A DNA stretch of 64,000 nt from Pantoea sp. Eser (GCA_009830035.1 SZZY01000003.1:372001-436000); one strand, 5' to 3'. Counted from the first letter of the stretch, positions 39,520 through 49,298 are shown. Program-made: numbers and translations. Notes: generated from the letters alone by a model not told the origin.

Positions 39520-39930
39520 ATGGAAGAGTTAAACCGCTCATTGTTTATCGCCATCAATGCCACGCCTGCATCACCCGTCTGGCTGCTGCAACTGGCGACC
39601 TTTATCGCCAAAGATCTGATTGCCATCGTGCCGCTGTTAATCGTCGCGCTGTGGCTGTGGGGGCCACGCGACCAGGTCTCTTCACAGCGGGTGCTGGTGC
39701 TAAAACCGGCATGGCCTTACTGTATGCGCTCTGGCGATCTCCTGGTGCGTCGGCCAGCTGTTACCGCACCCTCGCCTGTTCGCGATTGGACTCGGCCATC
39801 AGTTCCTGCACCACGCAGCAGATGACTCCTATCCCAGCGATCACGGCACCACTATCTTCACCTTTGCACTGGCCTTTATTTTTTGGCATCGCCTGTGGTC
39901 AGGGGTGATTTTGATGCTGGCAGGCCTGGG
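39520..39930 (+). pseudogene. ybjG: N-terminal part of YbjG (undecaprenyl-diphosphatase), cut by an inversion and frameshifted
   Basis: Start MEELNRSLFIAINATPASPVWLLQLATFIAKDLI matches YbjG. An indel near 39700 and another near 39727 shift the frame. The continuation reads FAIGLGHQFLHHAADDSYPSDHGTTIFTFALAF with the phosphatase PSDH motif, then FWHRLWSGVILMLAGLG. At 39930 the sequence changes to ybjO. The missing last motif (SRxxxGVHxxxD) is at 28713-28920. YbjG normally recycles undecaprenyl pyrophosphate for wall synthesis together with UppP and PgpB, which are outside this window. Confidence 0.87.
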
Positions 39931-40226
39931 ACTCAACCTTTATCTTTGTCGCCAGCCAGCTGATCTTCCTGTTCGAACTGCGCTGTGCCTTCACCCTGAT
40001 GCGCGGCAGTAACCGGGGACGCTGGGGCTATGTCGCCACCCAGGTGATTGTGCTGGGTTATATGCTGATGGCCTCAATGGGCTGGATCTATCCGGAGATA
40101 TTCAGCATTGATGGCGACAATAACGCCCAGATCGTCCATCACACCCTGCTGCAAAAGCTGCCGGATTTGCTGGTGCTGCTGCTGTTTGTGCCGCTCAGCA
40201 GTCGCGCATTTTTCAGCAAGCGATGA
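39931..40226 (+). pseudogene. ybjO: C-terminal part of YbjO, separated by an inversion
   Basis: Beginning right after the ybjG piece, the frame reads DSTFIFVASQLIFLFELRCAFTLMRGSNRGRWGYVATQVIVLGYMLMASMGWIYPEIFSIDGDNN... to a stop at 40226. These are the membrane helices and end of YbjO. It has no start; the N-terminal 50 residues are at 28921-29077. It sits just upstream of rlmC as in E. coli, so this half kept its place. An in-frame ATG (39999) could give a 75-residue fragment, but without a clear ribosome-binding site. Confidence 0.82.
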
Positions 40227-40274
40227 TACAATCGCGCTCCGCCCGACCTCTCCACCGTGAATACAGGCTTTCCC

Positions 40275-41288
40275 ATGCATTGCGCGCTTTATGACGCTAA
40301 CCATTGCCGCTCCTGCCAGTGGCTGGAAAAAACCTATACTCAACAGCTGACCGATAAACAGTCATGGCTGGAACAGCCGGTGGCACAGTGGTTACCACCG
40401 ATCACCTCGCCGCAGCAGGCGTTCCGTAATAAAGCCAATATGGTGGTCAGCGGCAGCGTGGAGCGTCCGGTGTTCGGCATGGTCCAGCGGGATGGCGAGG
40501 TGGTTGATCTGTGCGACTGTCCGCTTTATCTGGCCAGTTTTCAGCCGGTATTTGCTGCGCTGCGGCCGTTTATCGCCCGCGCCGGGCTGACGCCGTACAA
40601 CGTGGCGCGCAAACGGGGCGAGCTGAAGTACTTGTTGCTGACCGAGAGTCAGCAGGGCGGCATGATGTTGCGCTTTGTGTTGCGTTCGACCACCAAGCTG
40701 GCGCAGCTGCGCGCAGCACTGCCAGGACTGCAACAGCAGCTGCCGCAGTTGACGGTGATCTCCGCCAATATTCAGCCGGTGCACATGGCGATTCTGGAAG
40801 GCGAGCAGGATATTGCACTGACACCGGCGCAGTCGCTGGCTGAGAATTTTAACGGTGTGCCGCGGTGGATCCGTCCGCAAAGTTTCTTCCAGACCAATCC
40901 ACAGGTCGCCAGCACGCTTTACGCCACCGCCCGGCAATGGGTGCAGCAGTTGCCGGTCACCAGCATGTGGGATCTGTTCTGCGGCGTAGGGGGATTTGGC
41001 CTGCACTGCGCCACGCTGGACTCTACCGAATTTGCCACCGGCCGGGACGCGGTGCCGCAGCTGGTGCTGGTTAACCCACCGAGACGTGGCATTGGCGCTG
41101 AACTGTGTGATTATCTTTGTCAGATGGGCCCGATTACCTGCTCTATATCCAGCTGTAATCCACAGACGCTGGCGGAAGACGTGGCCCGGCTGAACGATCA
41201 TCAGATTAGCAAGGTGCAGCTGTTTGATATGTTTCCGCACACTGCCCATTTCGAAGTGCTAGCTTTGTTAACTCGCCAGCCGCGCTAA
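40275..41288 (+). CDS. rlmC: RlmC 23S rRNA m5U747 methyltransferase with in-frame deletion, probably inactive
   Basis: SAM-dependent RNA methyltransferase with an N-terminal iron-sulfur site ([22 protein letters not shown]). Open frame of 337 residues against 375. The deletion lies between FGLHCAT and LDSTEF near 41022, where about 34 residues are missing, including the motif (TGIEIAPEAI in E. coli) that holds SAM. Further on, the usual segment before the catalytic SSCN reads GPITCSI instead of a hydrophobic YLLY-type strand, as if two compensating indels had occurred (about 41132-41146). The catalytic Cys and LVNPPRRG remain. Open, but SAM binding is likely lost. Confidence 0.8.
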   Translation: MHCALYDANHCRSCQWLEKTYTQQLTDKQSWLEQPVAQWLPPITSPQQAFRNKANMVVSGSVERPVFGMVQRDGEVVDLCDCPLYLASFQPVFAALRPFIARAGLTPYNVARKRGELKYLLLTESQQGGMMLRFVLRSTTKLAQLRAALPGLQQQLPQLTVISANIQPVHMAILEGEQDIALTPAQSLAENFNGVPRWIRPQSFFQTNPQVASTLYATARQWVQQLPVTSMWDLFCGVGGFGLHCATLDSTEFATGRDAVPQLVLVNPPRRGIGAELCDYLCQMGPITCSISSCNPQTLAEDVARLNDHQISKVQLFDMFPHTAHFEVLALLTRQPR

Positions 41289-41296
41289 ACGTGAGA

Positions 41297-41317
41297 CGGG
41301 CTCAGGCACTGAGCCCG
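41297..41317. terminator. Hairpin at the rlmC/artP junction, terminator remnant
   Basis: A perfect 8-bp stem CGGGCTCA/TGAGCCCG with a 5-nt loop but no T-tract on either side. It overlaps the truncated end of artP. Probably the old rlmC/artJ terminator brought next to artP by a deletion. Confidence 0.6.
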
Positions 41318-41946
41318 CGGCTGGCGGTTTTATGCGCCACTTCCACTTCATGGGTCACGATCACTTGGGTAATCCGGGTCTGAGCCAGTTCGCGAATAAT
41401 GGTGACAATCTGAGCGGTAATTTCCGGGTCGAGCGCAGCGGTCGGCTCATCAAACAGCAGCACCTGCGGCTCCATCATCAGGGCGCGGGAAATCGCCACA
41501 CGCTGCTGCTGACCGCCGGAAAGATGCAGCGGAAAACGGTCGCTGTAGGGCGTCAGACGCAGACGATCGAGCAGCTTGTCTGCCCGGGCGCGCGCGTCAC
41601 TCTTGCTCAGACCCAGCACCCCACAGGGCGCTTCCATCAGGTTCTGCAGCACGGTGAGATGCGGCCAGAGATTATATTGCTGGAACACCATTCCGACGTT
41701 CTGGCGCAGTTCACGGATCGCGGCCTCAGCCGGCTTCTGGCTGAAATCGAAATGATTACCGGCGATCTGCAACTGGCCCGAGCGGGGTTGCTCCAGCAAA
41801 TTCAGTACCCGCAGCAACGAACTCTTACCGGTACCGCTGGGACCCAGCAACACCAGTGTCTCGCCTTGCGGACACTCAAGGTTAATGTCGAACAGCGCCT
41901 GATGAGCACCGTAGAAGCAGTTTATTGCGTTTAGTTGAATACTCAT
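41302..41946 (-). pseudogene. artP: ArtP arginine-importer ATPase, truncated; artI, artQ, artM and artJ missing
   Basis: ATPase of the arginine ABC importer. The start [19 protein letters not shown] is at 41946. Walker A (GPSGTGKSS), signature [15 protein letters not shown], Walker B ([12 protein letters not shown]) and switch His (VTHEVEVA) are present. The protein ends at KTASRGLSA, about 25 residues early; the last residues come from a terminator hairpin. In E. coli artI, artQ, artM and artJ lie between artP and rlmC; here the stops are 13 bp apart, so these four genes are deleted. Without permease or receptor the ATPase has no partner. Confidence 0.88.
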
Positions 41947-42114
41947 GCGCCAGATTTGAATAGCTGTTAGTGTTGCGGATTTTGACGTCACCAGAATAGT
42001 TATGCAATTGAGGTGGGTTAAAATTTATGACACAGCCGGGGAAACCGCTAAAGCTTAGCACAATATCGTGTGCTGTCCGGTGGGATGAACCGGTGATTGA
42101 TAGGGCTGTGGAAA

Positions 42115-42150
42115 CAAAAAAAGCGCGGGTATCAGTACCTGGCGCTTTTT
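42115..42150 (-). terminator. Terminator of ybjP (minus strand)
   Basis: An A-run and AGCGC at the left arm pair with GCGCTTTTT at 42142-42150; an inner stem lies around GGTATCAGTACC. T-run on the minus strand. Confidence 0.7.
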
Positions 42151-42170
42151 ATCACTCGCCAAACGGGTGA

Positions 42171-42710
42171 TTATTTTTTCGATTTTTCAAGCATCTGACT
42201 TAGGCTGCCACCCTCGGCATGTGCCGGGTTCGCCATGTAGCGAACATCATCGACCACCCAGCAACTCCCCTGGTGGATCATCAGCACTTCATCCTGCCAC
42301 TGCTTGCCGTCGCGGCTCAGCTCAACCCGCAATGGAATGTTGCGCGCATCACGGTTAGGAATGGTGGAGGCGTCGGCTACGCTGGCAGCGGTCGGGCCCT
42401 GCGACAGGATGGAGAAGAGATCGCCGTTGCGCCACTGTGCGCCAGCATTACTGCCGCTGGCGGCCTGCAATGAGTGATAGAGCGTATCGCTCAGATAAGG
42501 GCGATATTTTGCCAGCGTGTTGCTGTCCGGCAGACCCTGGGTCGGCTGCTGAACGCGCAGGTCGTAAAACTGTTGGGCAACTTGGTCAGGGCCGCCTTCG
42601 ATGCACGGCGCGCTACGCGGGCCATTATCCTTAATCACGGGCTCAACGGTGGTACAGGCGCTGAGCAGCAGGGCCGCGGGGATCATTAGCTCAAACGCGT
42701 TGTTTCTCAT
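42171..42710 (-). CDS. ybjP: YbjP lipoprotein
   Basis: Secreted lipoprotein of unknown function, 179 residues (E. coli 171). Start 42710 has AAGGAA 6 nt upstream. Signal peptide with lipobox LLLSAC (Cys about residue 19). Conserved segments: CIEGGPDQVAQQFYDLRVQ and ASTIPNRDARNIPLRVEL, WVVDDVRYM. Intact. Divergent from ybjQ. Confidence 0.88.
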   Translation of the reverse strand: MRNNAFELMIPAALLLSACTTVEPVIKDNGPRSAPCIEGGPDQVAQQFYDLRVQQPTQGLPDSNTLAKYRPYLSDTLYHSLQAASGSNAGAQWRNGDLFSILSQGPTAASVADASTIPNRDARNIPLRVELSRDGKQWQDEVLMIHQGSCWVVDDVRYMANPAHAEGGSLSQMLEKSKK

Positions 42711-42816
42711 CTCGATTTCCTTATTGTTCTCTGGCAAGTTGCCCTTTTTAGCATAGAGTATAGCCGTGCTTTTTAGTCGAAAGAGCCTTAGTCCGGTTTT
42801 CAACAAGGAGAAGACG

Positions 42817-43137
42817 ATGAAATTTTCAACAATCCCGACGCTGGAAGGCCACAGCATCACCGATTATTGCGGTGTGGTGACCGGTGAAGCGATTCTCGGT
42901 GCCAATATCTTCCGCGATTTTTTTGCTGGCATTCGTGACATCGTCGGCGGCCGCTCCGGCGCGTATGAAAAAGAGCTGCGCAAGGCGCGGGAGATAGCCT
43001 TTAAAGAGCTGGAAGAGCAGGCCAAAGCGCTGGGCGCTAACGCGGTGGTCGGGATTGATATCGACTACGAAACGGTCGGCAAAGAGAGCAGCATGCTGAT
43101 GGTCAGCGTCAGCGGGACCGCGATAATCGTTCGTTGA
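42817..43137 (+). CDS. ybjQ: YbjQ (UPF0145, heavy-metal-binding-like fold)
   Basis: 106-residue soluble protein (E. coli 107) of the UPF0145 family, which forms pentamers; no activity proven. Start [12 protein letters not shown] has AAGGAG upstream. Conserved [36 protein letters not shown] and [14 protein letters not shown]. The stop overlaps the amiD start by 4 bp. Intact. Confidence 0.92.
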   Translation: MKFSTIPTLEGHSITDYCGVVTGEAILGANIFRDFFAGIRDIVGGRSGAYEKELRKAREIAFKELEEQAKALGANAVVGIDIDYETVGKESSMLMVSVSGTAIIVR

Positions 43138-43906
43138 AACGCCTGCTGTTGCTGCTTGCAGCGCTAATGCTGGTGGGCTGTCAGTCCGGGGTGGAATCCC
43201 GTCCCGGCTGCTGGGCTGACCTGCGGCATCCGGCTCAGGGCGCGCGACCGCGGATTAAAGTGATTGTGATTCACTATACCGCCGAAGATTTTTCCTCTTC
43301 GCTGGCCACCCTGACCGATCAACAGGTCAGCGCCCATTACCTGTGATCCCCCGCCAGCCGCCACAGCGCGCCGGTAAAGGCGTTATCTGGCAACTGGTGC
43401 CGGAGCAGCAGCTCGCTTGGCACGCCGGAGCCAGCCGGATTAACGACACCTCAATTGGCATCGAACTGGTGAACCGCGGTTATCGCCTTACCCTGACCGG
43501 CCGCGAATGGCAGCCGTTTACTGCGGCGCAAATCACCACGCTGGAGGCACTGCTGCGTGACATCAGCCAGCGCTACGCGATTGCGCCGGAAAACATTGTC
43601 GGCCACAGCGATATTGCCCCGTAGCGTAAGCAAGACCCCGGTCCGCTGTTTCCGTGGCAGCAGCTGGCGCAGCGTGGACTCAGTGCCTGGCCCGATGCCC
43701 GGCGGGTCGCGTTTTACTTAGCCGGTGCGGATCCGTACGCGGCAGTGCCGGTTGAGGTGATCGTCGATCGCTTACAGCGTTACGGCTACCCGGAGAGTAC
43801 AACGATGATCGCGGCGTTTCAGATGCATTTCCGGCCGGCAGACTATCGCGGCAAGGCCGATGCCGAAACGGCCGAGCTGCTGGAAAAGTATGGCGCGGCG
43901 CAGTAA
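43134..43906 (+). pseudogene. amiD: AmiD N-acetylmuramoyl-L-alanine amidase, frameshift and stop
   Basis: Zinc amidase lipoprotein that cleaves anhydro-muropeptides, about 276 residues. The start is an alternative TTG/GTG-type codon overlapping ybjQ; the lipobox is LMLVGC. Zinc ligands can be placed: His in VIHYTAED, His in VGHSDIAP, Asp in KQDPGPLFPW. The frame breaks after QVSAHYL by an extra TG (about 43343-43347). TAG at 43622-43624 (probably CAG) lies between the second and third zinc ligands. The C-terminal domain (RLQRYGYPESTTMIAAFQMHFRP) ends at 43906. Two lesions. Confidence 0.88.
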
Positions 43907-44917
43907 GCAGGACAAATTTCTGCTGCAGAAAGGCCTTCCAGTGGGCTACCACCTGCTCAAGCGCGGCGCGATCGGCATCCAGATGAGTCACCAGCCGGGT
44001 ACGGGGACCGGCGCTGATCAGCACGCCGCGCGCTTTCATCCACGCCGCTAACGGCTCAACCTGGCGGGCCGGTAGCTGAACAAACAGCATATTGGTTTGC
44101 CGATCAATCACCTCCACGCCAAGCTCATGCAGTTGCTGCCCCAGCCAGGCGGCATTATCGTGATCCTGATGCAGGCGCGTCACGTTGTGCTGCAGGGCAT
44201 AAAGCCCGGCCGCTGCCAGAATCCCGGCCTGGCGCATGCCGCCGCCGGTCATTTTACGCCAGCGGCGCGCCCGCTCAATCAGCGCCGCATCACCACACAA
44301 CAGCGAACCGACCGGCGTACCCAGACCTTTTGACAGGCAGATGGTCAGGCTGTCGCAGTAGCGGGCAATCGCCGCCAGCGTGGTCTGCTGGGCGACGACC
44401 GCGTTGAAGATGCTTGCGCCGTCAATATGCAGCGCCAGCTGGTGCTCACGGGTAAAGCCCAGGCCTGTTCCAGATAATGTATCGGCAATACTTTACCGTA
44501 ATGGGTGTTCTCTAGGCTCAGCTGTCGGGTGCGGGCGAAATGGATATCGTCAGGCTTGATGGCGGCGGCCACGTCACTGAGCGGCAGAGTGTCATCGTCA
44601 GCGGCCAGAATCGGCTGTGGCTGAATACTGCCCAGCACCGCCGCGCCGCCCGCTTCATATTTGTAGTTATGCGCCTGCTGACCGACGATATACTCGTCCC
44701 CGCGCTCACAGTGACTCAGCAACGCCACCAGATTTGCCTGGGTGCCGGTCGGGAAGAATAGCGCCGCCGCTTTACCGCTCAGGCGCGCCGCTTCTGCCTC
44801 AAGGGCGTTAACGGTAGGATCGTCGCGATAGACATCATCACCGGTTTCGGCGGACATCATGGCGCTTAACATGGCGGCGCTGGGCCGGGTCACGGTACCA
44901 CTGCGTAAATCGATCAC
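43680..44917 (-). pseudogene. ltaE: LtaE low-specificity L-threonine aldolase, frameshifted with a run-on tail
   Basis: PLP enzyme splitting threonine to glycine and acetaldehyde, about 333 residues. The start is GTG at 44917 with AGGAG upstream. The usual LRSDTVTRP reads RSGTVTRP, losing a conserved Asp. PTGTQANLVALLSHCERG and HNYKYEAGGAAVLGS follow. A missing base near 44458 breaks ALTREHQLALHIDG. The other frame carries the PLP lysine segment (LSKGLGTPVG), WRKMTGGGMRQAGILAAAG and HLDADRAALEQ. The normal stop is absent; the frame runs on to 43680, antisense to amiD. E. coli ybjS and ybjT, which lie here, are missing. Confidence 0.86.
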
Positions 44918-44940
44918 TTGGAGCTCCTGAACGTGGCGGA

Positions 44941-44966
44941 AAAAAAAGGCGGGCATCGCGCCCGCC
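44941..44966 (-). terminator. Terminator of poxB (minus strand)
   Basis: A stem GGCGGGC/GCCCGCC with a 5-nt loop; seven A at 44941-44947 give the minus-strand T-run. Confidence 0.85.
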
Positions 44967-44983
44967 TGGGTGAAGTTGTTGTT

Positions 44984-46935
44984 TTACCGCAGCCAGTTGG
45001 TTTTCGCCAGTTCTACCACTTCGTCGCCACGCCCATTCAGAATGGCGTGCAGCATGTAAAGGCTGAAGCCTTTGGCCTGCTCCATTTTAATCTGTGGCGG
45101 CATTGCCATTTCTTCTTTGGCGGTGATGACATCGACCAGCACCGGACCGTCATGGGCGAACGCCTGCTCCAGCCTCCAGCGCCCCGTTCAGCTCTGACGC
45201 TTTTTCAACCCGGATGCCTTTGATACCGCACGCCGCGGCGATGGCCGCAAAGTCAGGATTGTCCAGCTCGGTGCCGTCGGTGAGGTAGTCGCCGGCTTTC
45301 ATCTCCATCGCCGCGAAACCCAGCACGCTGTTGTTGAAAATCACCAGCTTGACCGGCATTTTCAGCTGTGCCAGCGAGATGAAGTCGCCCATCAGCATGC
45401 TGAATCCGCCGTCACTGCACAGTGCCACGACCTGGCGATTGCGGTCTACCGACTGGGCACCCAGCGCCTGCGGCATTACGTTGGCCATTGAGCCGTGGTT
45501 AAACGAGCCGAGCAGCCGACGCTTGCCGTTCATCTTCAGATAACGCGCTGCCCAGACCGTTGGCGTACCGACGTCACAGGTGAAGATGGCGTCTTCACTG
45601 GCGTAGTGACTGATCTGCTGTGCCAGATATTGCGGGTGAATCGGCTGTTTATCATTAGGCTGGGCCAGCTCGTCGAGGCTTTTACGCGCATCGACATAGT
45701 GTTCCAGCGCGCTGCCGAGATGACTGCGATCGGTTTTGCTGGTCAGCTGCGGCAGCAGTGCCTGCAGCATGGTTTTCACGTCGCCGACATAGGCTTCATC
45801 AACGTGGTAGTGCGAACCGAGGCTGCCGGGATTGATATCGATCTGAATAATCCGGGCCTTTTCCGAATAAGAAGGCGCGGTAGGGAAACTGGGTGCCGAG
45901 CAGCACCAGCATTTCGGCATTCATCATGGCATGGAAGCCGGAAGAGAAGCCGATCAGCCCGGTTATGCCGACATCGTAAGGATTGTCATATTCGATGTGC
46001 TCTTTACCGCGCAGTGCATGAACAATCGGCGCTTTCAGCGTCTCCGCCAGCTGGGCCAGTTCAGCGGCCTGCGGCAGATACCACGCGGCGTTAGCGTTTT
46101 CGGGGGCGGGCTTGAGTGCGACATCGCCGGGCAGGACCACCACCGAAACACCACGATTGAGGATCGCTTTGCGCATGGCGATGCCCAGCACCTGCGGCAG
46201 CTGCTCAGGATTAGAAACCAGTTCGCAGTAGTGGCTGCATTCGCGGAACAGCTCCTGCGGATGGGTTTCCTGGAAATAGCCGCTGCCGATCACCGGTCCA
46301 AACGCTTCGGTGAGCAGAATGCCGGAGAGCGAGTACCAGCCGAATCCGCTCGCTAACGCCAGACCGGTTTTTAGAGGCAGGCCCAGCGCCAGCGCTGCGA
46401 TCATCCCGCCGACCAGCGCGCTGGCCACCAGCATCCCCCGTCGGTTGAGAATGATCTGACGCAGCGTCATCCCGCTGCCACGCAGCTGAATACCCACCAG
46501 AAACAGCAGGAAAATCAGCGCATATTCACTGGCGGTAGCGGCATAATGCAGTAACGGCCACTGGGTCAGGCCGAGCACGAAACCGATCACTACCACGCCG
46601 CACAGCTTGAGTGAATCCAGCGCCATGTGCAGCCGTGAAGGCAATTTTTCCTGTTTATGGCTGTGCTGCCAGGGCACACGCTTCTCCAGCCAGCGCAGCG
46701 CCAGCAGGTTACATAAAAGGATGCACAGCGCGGCCACCAGTGCGGTGTGAAACACGGTAACCAGATTGCTGCTGAGGTTATCAAGAAACGCCAGGCTGAT
46801 GCCTATGAAGAACAGAATCACGTAGACCATCCAGCCCAGCAGGCGATTGACCTGACGCAGCACGGCGGTTTGACGGAACGGTAAGAGCCAGCCCGCAATC
46901 AGCGGCAGCACGATAATCAGAAGTCCGGAATACAT
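44984..46935 (-). pseudogene. poxB: LysO-PoxB chimera: lysine exporter fused in frame to pyruvate oxidase, with further lesions
   Basis: The frame starts as LysO ([16 protein letters not shown]..., through [15 protein letters not shown] to [17 protein letters not shown]). Without a break it becomes PoxB ([19 protein letters not shown], near 46286). LysO lacks its last third and PoxB its first 115 or so residues, and hcp and hcr, which lie between them in E. coli, are gone. Both proteins carry an Ile-Gly-Ser at the joint (VIGS; EIGSGYF), so a short repeat mediated the deletion. Within PoxB about 35 residues are missing near [19 protein letters not shown], a frameshift lies near 45890 and another near 45170. 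The C-terminus (AKTNWLR) is intact. Confidence 0.9.
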
Positions 46936-47070
46936 AAAAAAATAAGGCCATCCATGCAGTAGTGGCGACACGCTAACGAAAAAGCGCGGTAGAGTAAACC
47001 CTCGGGCCCGCGTGACTTGACCCGTCGGTGTCCGGCAACCAGGCTTGGTTTAGCAAGAGGATGGAACCCT

Positions 47071-48679
47071 ATGATTCTAGAACATATCGACATTCGCGGT
47101 TTTCGTGGCATCAACCAGCTTTCTCTGCCTTTAACCCAGACTAACCTGCTGATTGGTGAGAATACCTGGGGTAAATTCAGCCTGCTTGATGCGCTGAGTT
47201 TATTGCTGTCACCGCATCACGATGAGTACGTTTTTACCCCGGCTGACTTTCATTTTACGCCGGGCGATGCCACCGATTCGATGCGTCGTCTCTCGGTGGT
47301 GTTTCACTTTGCGATGATGGCAGCCCTGACGATGCGCTGCTGGCACCGTTCTGGCAGCGTGAATCACAGGGCGCGCGCTGGCTCTATTACAGCGTGCGCG
47401 CCACCTGGCGTCAGCAGGGGGTCAGCGCCAGTCGACGCTTTGTCGACCGCCAGCTTCAGCCGCTGACACAGGAAAACTGCGCGGCTGCCATTGCACGCTT
47501 GTTACAGCGGCATCCGGTATTACGACTACGCGATGCGTGCTTCAGTAAACGATACCGGCATGAGACGCCGCCGGACGATTCGATCCTGCATCCTCAGCTG
47601 ATGGCCGGAATGGAAGATCTGGCGCGCGATCTTGAGCGGCATCCGCAGCAACTGAGCGATGAGGTCTTGCGGCAGCGATTGAAAATCCTGCAGCAACTGA
47701 TGGAATATTACTTTCTGGTGCAGCAGCCTGCCGCCGCGGTTGCCCGGCGGGTCGATCCGCAACAGCGTCACGGCGATCGGGGATGGCAGGCGCTGGATCA
47801 GCTTAATCAGCTGATTGCCGGCAACTGATTCTGCTGCAGATGTTCACGCTGCTGATCCAGGCGCGGGGTGATCTGCCGCTGTTGCTGATTGAAGATCCGG
47901 AAACCCGCCTGCATCCCATAATGCTGTCGGTGGCGTGGAATATGCTGTCGCTGCTGCCGCTACAAAAAATTGCCACCACCAACTCGGCGGAGCTGCTGTC
48001 ACAGGTGTCGGTGGAGAATGTCTGCAGACTGGTGCGTGAACCGTCACGGGTCGCGGCGTGGCGCATCGGCCCGGAAGGCCTGAGCGCAGAGGAGAGTGGT
48101 CGCATCGGCTTTCACATTCGCGTCAACCGGCCGGCGGCGCTTTTTGCCCGCTGCTGGCTGCTGGTTGAGGGCGAAACCGAAGTCTGGATCATCAATGAGC
48201 TGGCGCAGCAGTGCGGCTACAGTTTTGCCGCCGAAGGGATAAAAGTCATTGAGTTTGCCCAGTCCGGCCTGAAACCGTTGCTGAAATTCGCCCGCCGGAT
48301 GGGTATCGCCTGGCATGTCCTGACGGACAGAGACGAGGCGGGCAACAAATATGCCACCACCGCCCGCAGCCAGCAGCTGTAGGCGCACGATCGCGAGCAG
48401 CAGCATCTGACGCAACTGCCGGCGCTGGATATCGAAAACTTCCTCTTCCAGCAGGGCTTTCGCGATGTTTATCTGCAGATGGCGCACCTGCCGTTAAACG
48501 TGAGGATGAGTGCTAGGCGTATTATTACCAAAGCGATTCACCAGAGCTCGAAGCCTGAGCTGGCGATCGCAGTGGCTACGTCAGCGGCGGAACGCGGTTA
48601 GGATGCCATTCCGCTGTTAATGCTAATGCGCGAGATGTTCGCCCGGGTCATCGGGTTGGCGCAGGGCAAGGCGGATTAA
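47071..48679 (+). pseudogene. ybjD: YbjD OLD-family ATP-dependent nuclease, frameshifts, two stops and altered Walker A
   Basis: OLD-type ATPase with a C-terminal TOPRIM nuclease, about 552 residues. Start MILEHIDIRGFRGINQLSL with AAGAGG upstream. Walker A reads GENTWGKFS where the family has GKSS, losing a key Ser. A frameshift near 47320 precedes LLAPFWQRESQGARWLYYS, another near 47825-47840 precedes LLLIEDPETRLHPIMLS (Walker B/ABC region). The TOPRIM part (WLLVEGETEVWIINEL) is open; TAG at 48380 and TAG at 48599 break the end. The neighbours aqpZ, ybjX and macAB of E. coli are absent. Confidence 0.88.
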
Positions 48680-48693
48680 ACGCTGGCCACAAG

Positions 48694-48724
48694 AAAAATG
48701 CCAGCTTCGGTGGATGGCATTTTT
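48694..48724. terminator. Bidirectional terminator between ybjD and cspD
   Basis: A perfect stem AAAAATGCCA / TGGCATTTTT with an 11-nt loop. Confidence 0.85.
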
Positions 48725-48754
48725 AGGGGAGTGTTCAGTAGGGGGAGGCAGAGG

Positions 48755-48982
48755 TCAGGCAACGGCCTGTACTTCTGCTACCGGCACGATAAGACTGGAG
48801 TGATTGTCTTTCGGACCTTCATGGACATCAAACTGAACTTGCTGGCCAGCTTTCAGCGTTCTGTAACCCTCCATCTGAATCGTTGAGTAGTGGGCAAAAA
48901 AGATGTCTTCGCCACCGCCAACTGGACAGATAAAGCCAAAGCCTATGGCGTTATTGAACCATTTAACTGTACCCGTCTCCAT
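48755..48982 (-). CDS. cspD: Cold-shock-like protein CspD with unusual RNA-binding residues
   Basis: CspD binds single-stranded DNA and inhibits replication in stationary phase. 75 residues (E. coli 74). Start METGTVKWFNNA with GGAAG upstream. The nucleic-acid motif RNP1, normally KGFGFI, reads IGFGFI, and Glu of CPEGGGEDIF is Val. EDIF is followed by an extra Phe (a T-run of six), in the RNP2-like strand. The frame is open, and the Lys loss and Phe insertion would be expected to weaken binding. Divergent from clpS, as in E. coli. Confidence 0.85.
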   Translation of the reverse strand: METGTVKWFNNAIGFGFICPVGGGEDIFFAHYSTIQMEGYRTLKAGQQVQFDVHEGPKDNHSSLIVPVAEVQAVA

Positions 48983-49298
48983 GCTTTTACTTCCCTCGCG
49001 AGACACTTTATAAGTAGGTGAGGTCATTGAAGCTGTGAGTCGAGTTTGATTAAAACTCAATCAGCTTGTGCAAGTAGAATGTAGATAAATGGCCGCTGGC
49101 GTCAGGCAAACCCCCGGGCTCGGTAGGGAAAAAATCATCAAAATTTGAGGCAGTTAACGCTATCGCTAATTTTGTGATACAGGTCGCGGCTGGGAATTTC
49201 TGAATAAATTTCCATCAGCGGTCAGCGGCTTGACAGGCATGTTAAACTTTCAACATGTGGCCGCTTAAATGCGATGGGCGAAATCTCAACGGAACACT
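48983..49298. promoter_or_regulatory. Divergent cspD-clpS promoter region
   Basis: 316 bp without a gene. It carries the cspD promoter (minus) and the clpSA promoter (plus). No clear -10/-35 pair was assigned. Confidence 0.5.
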
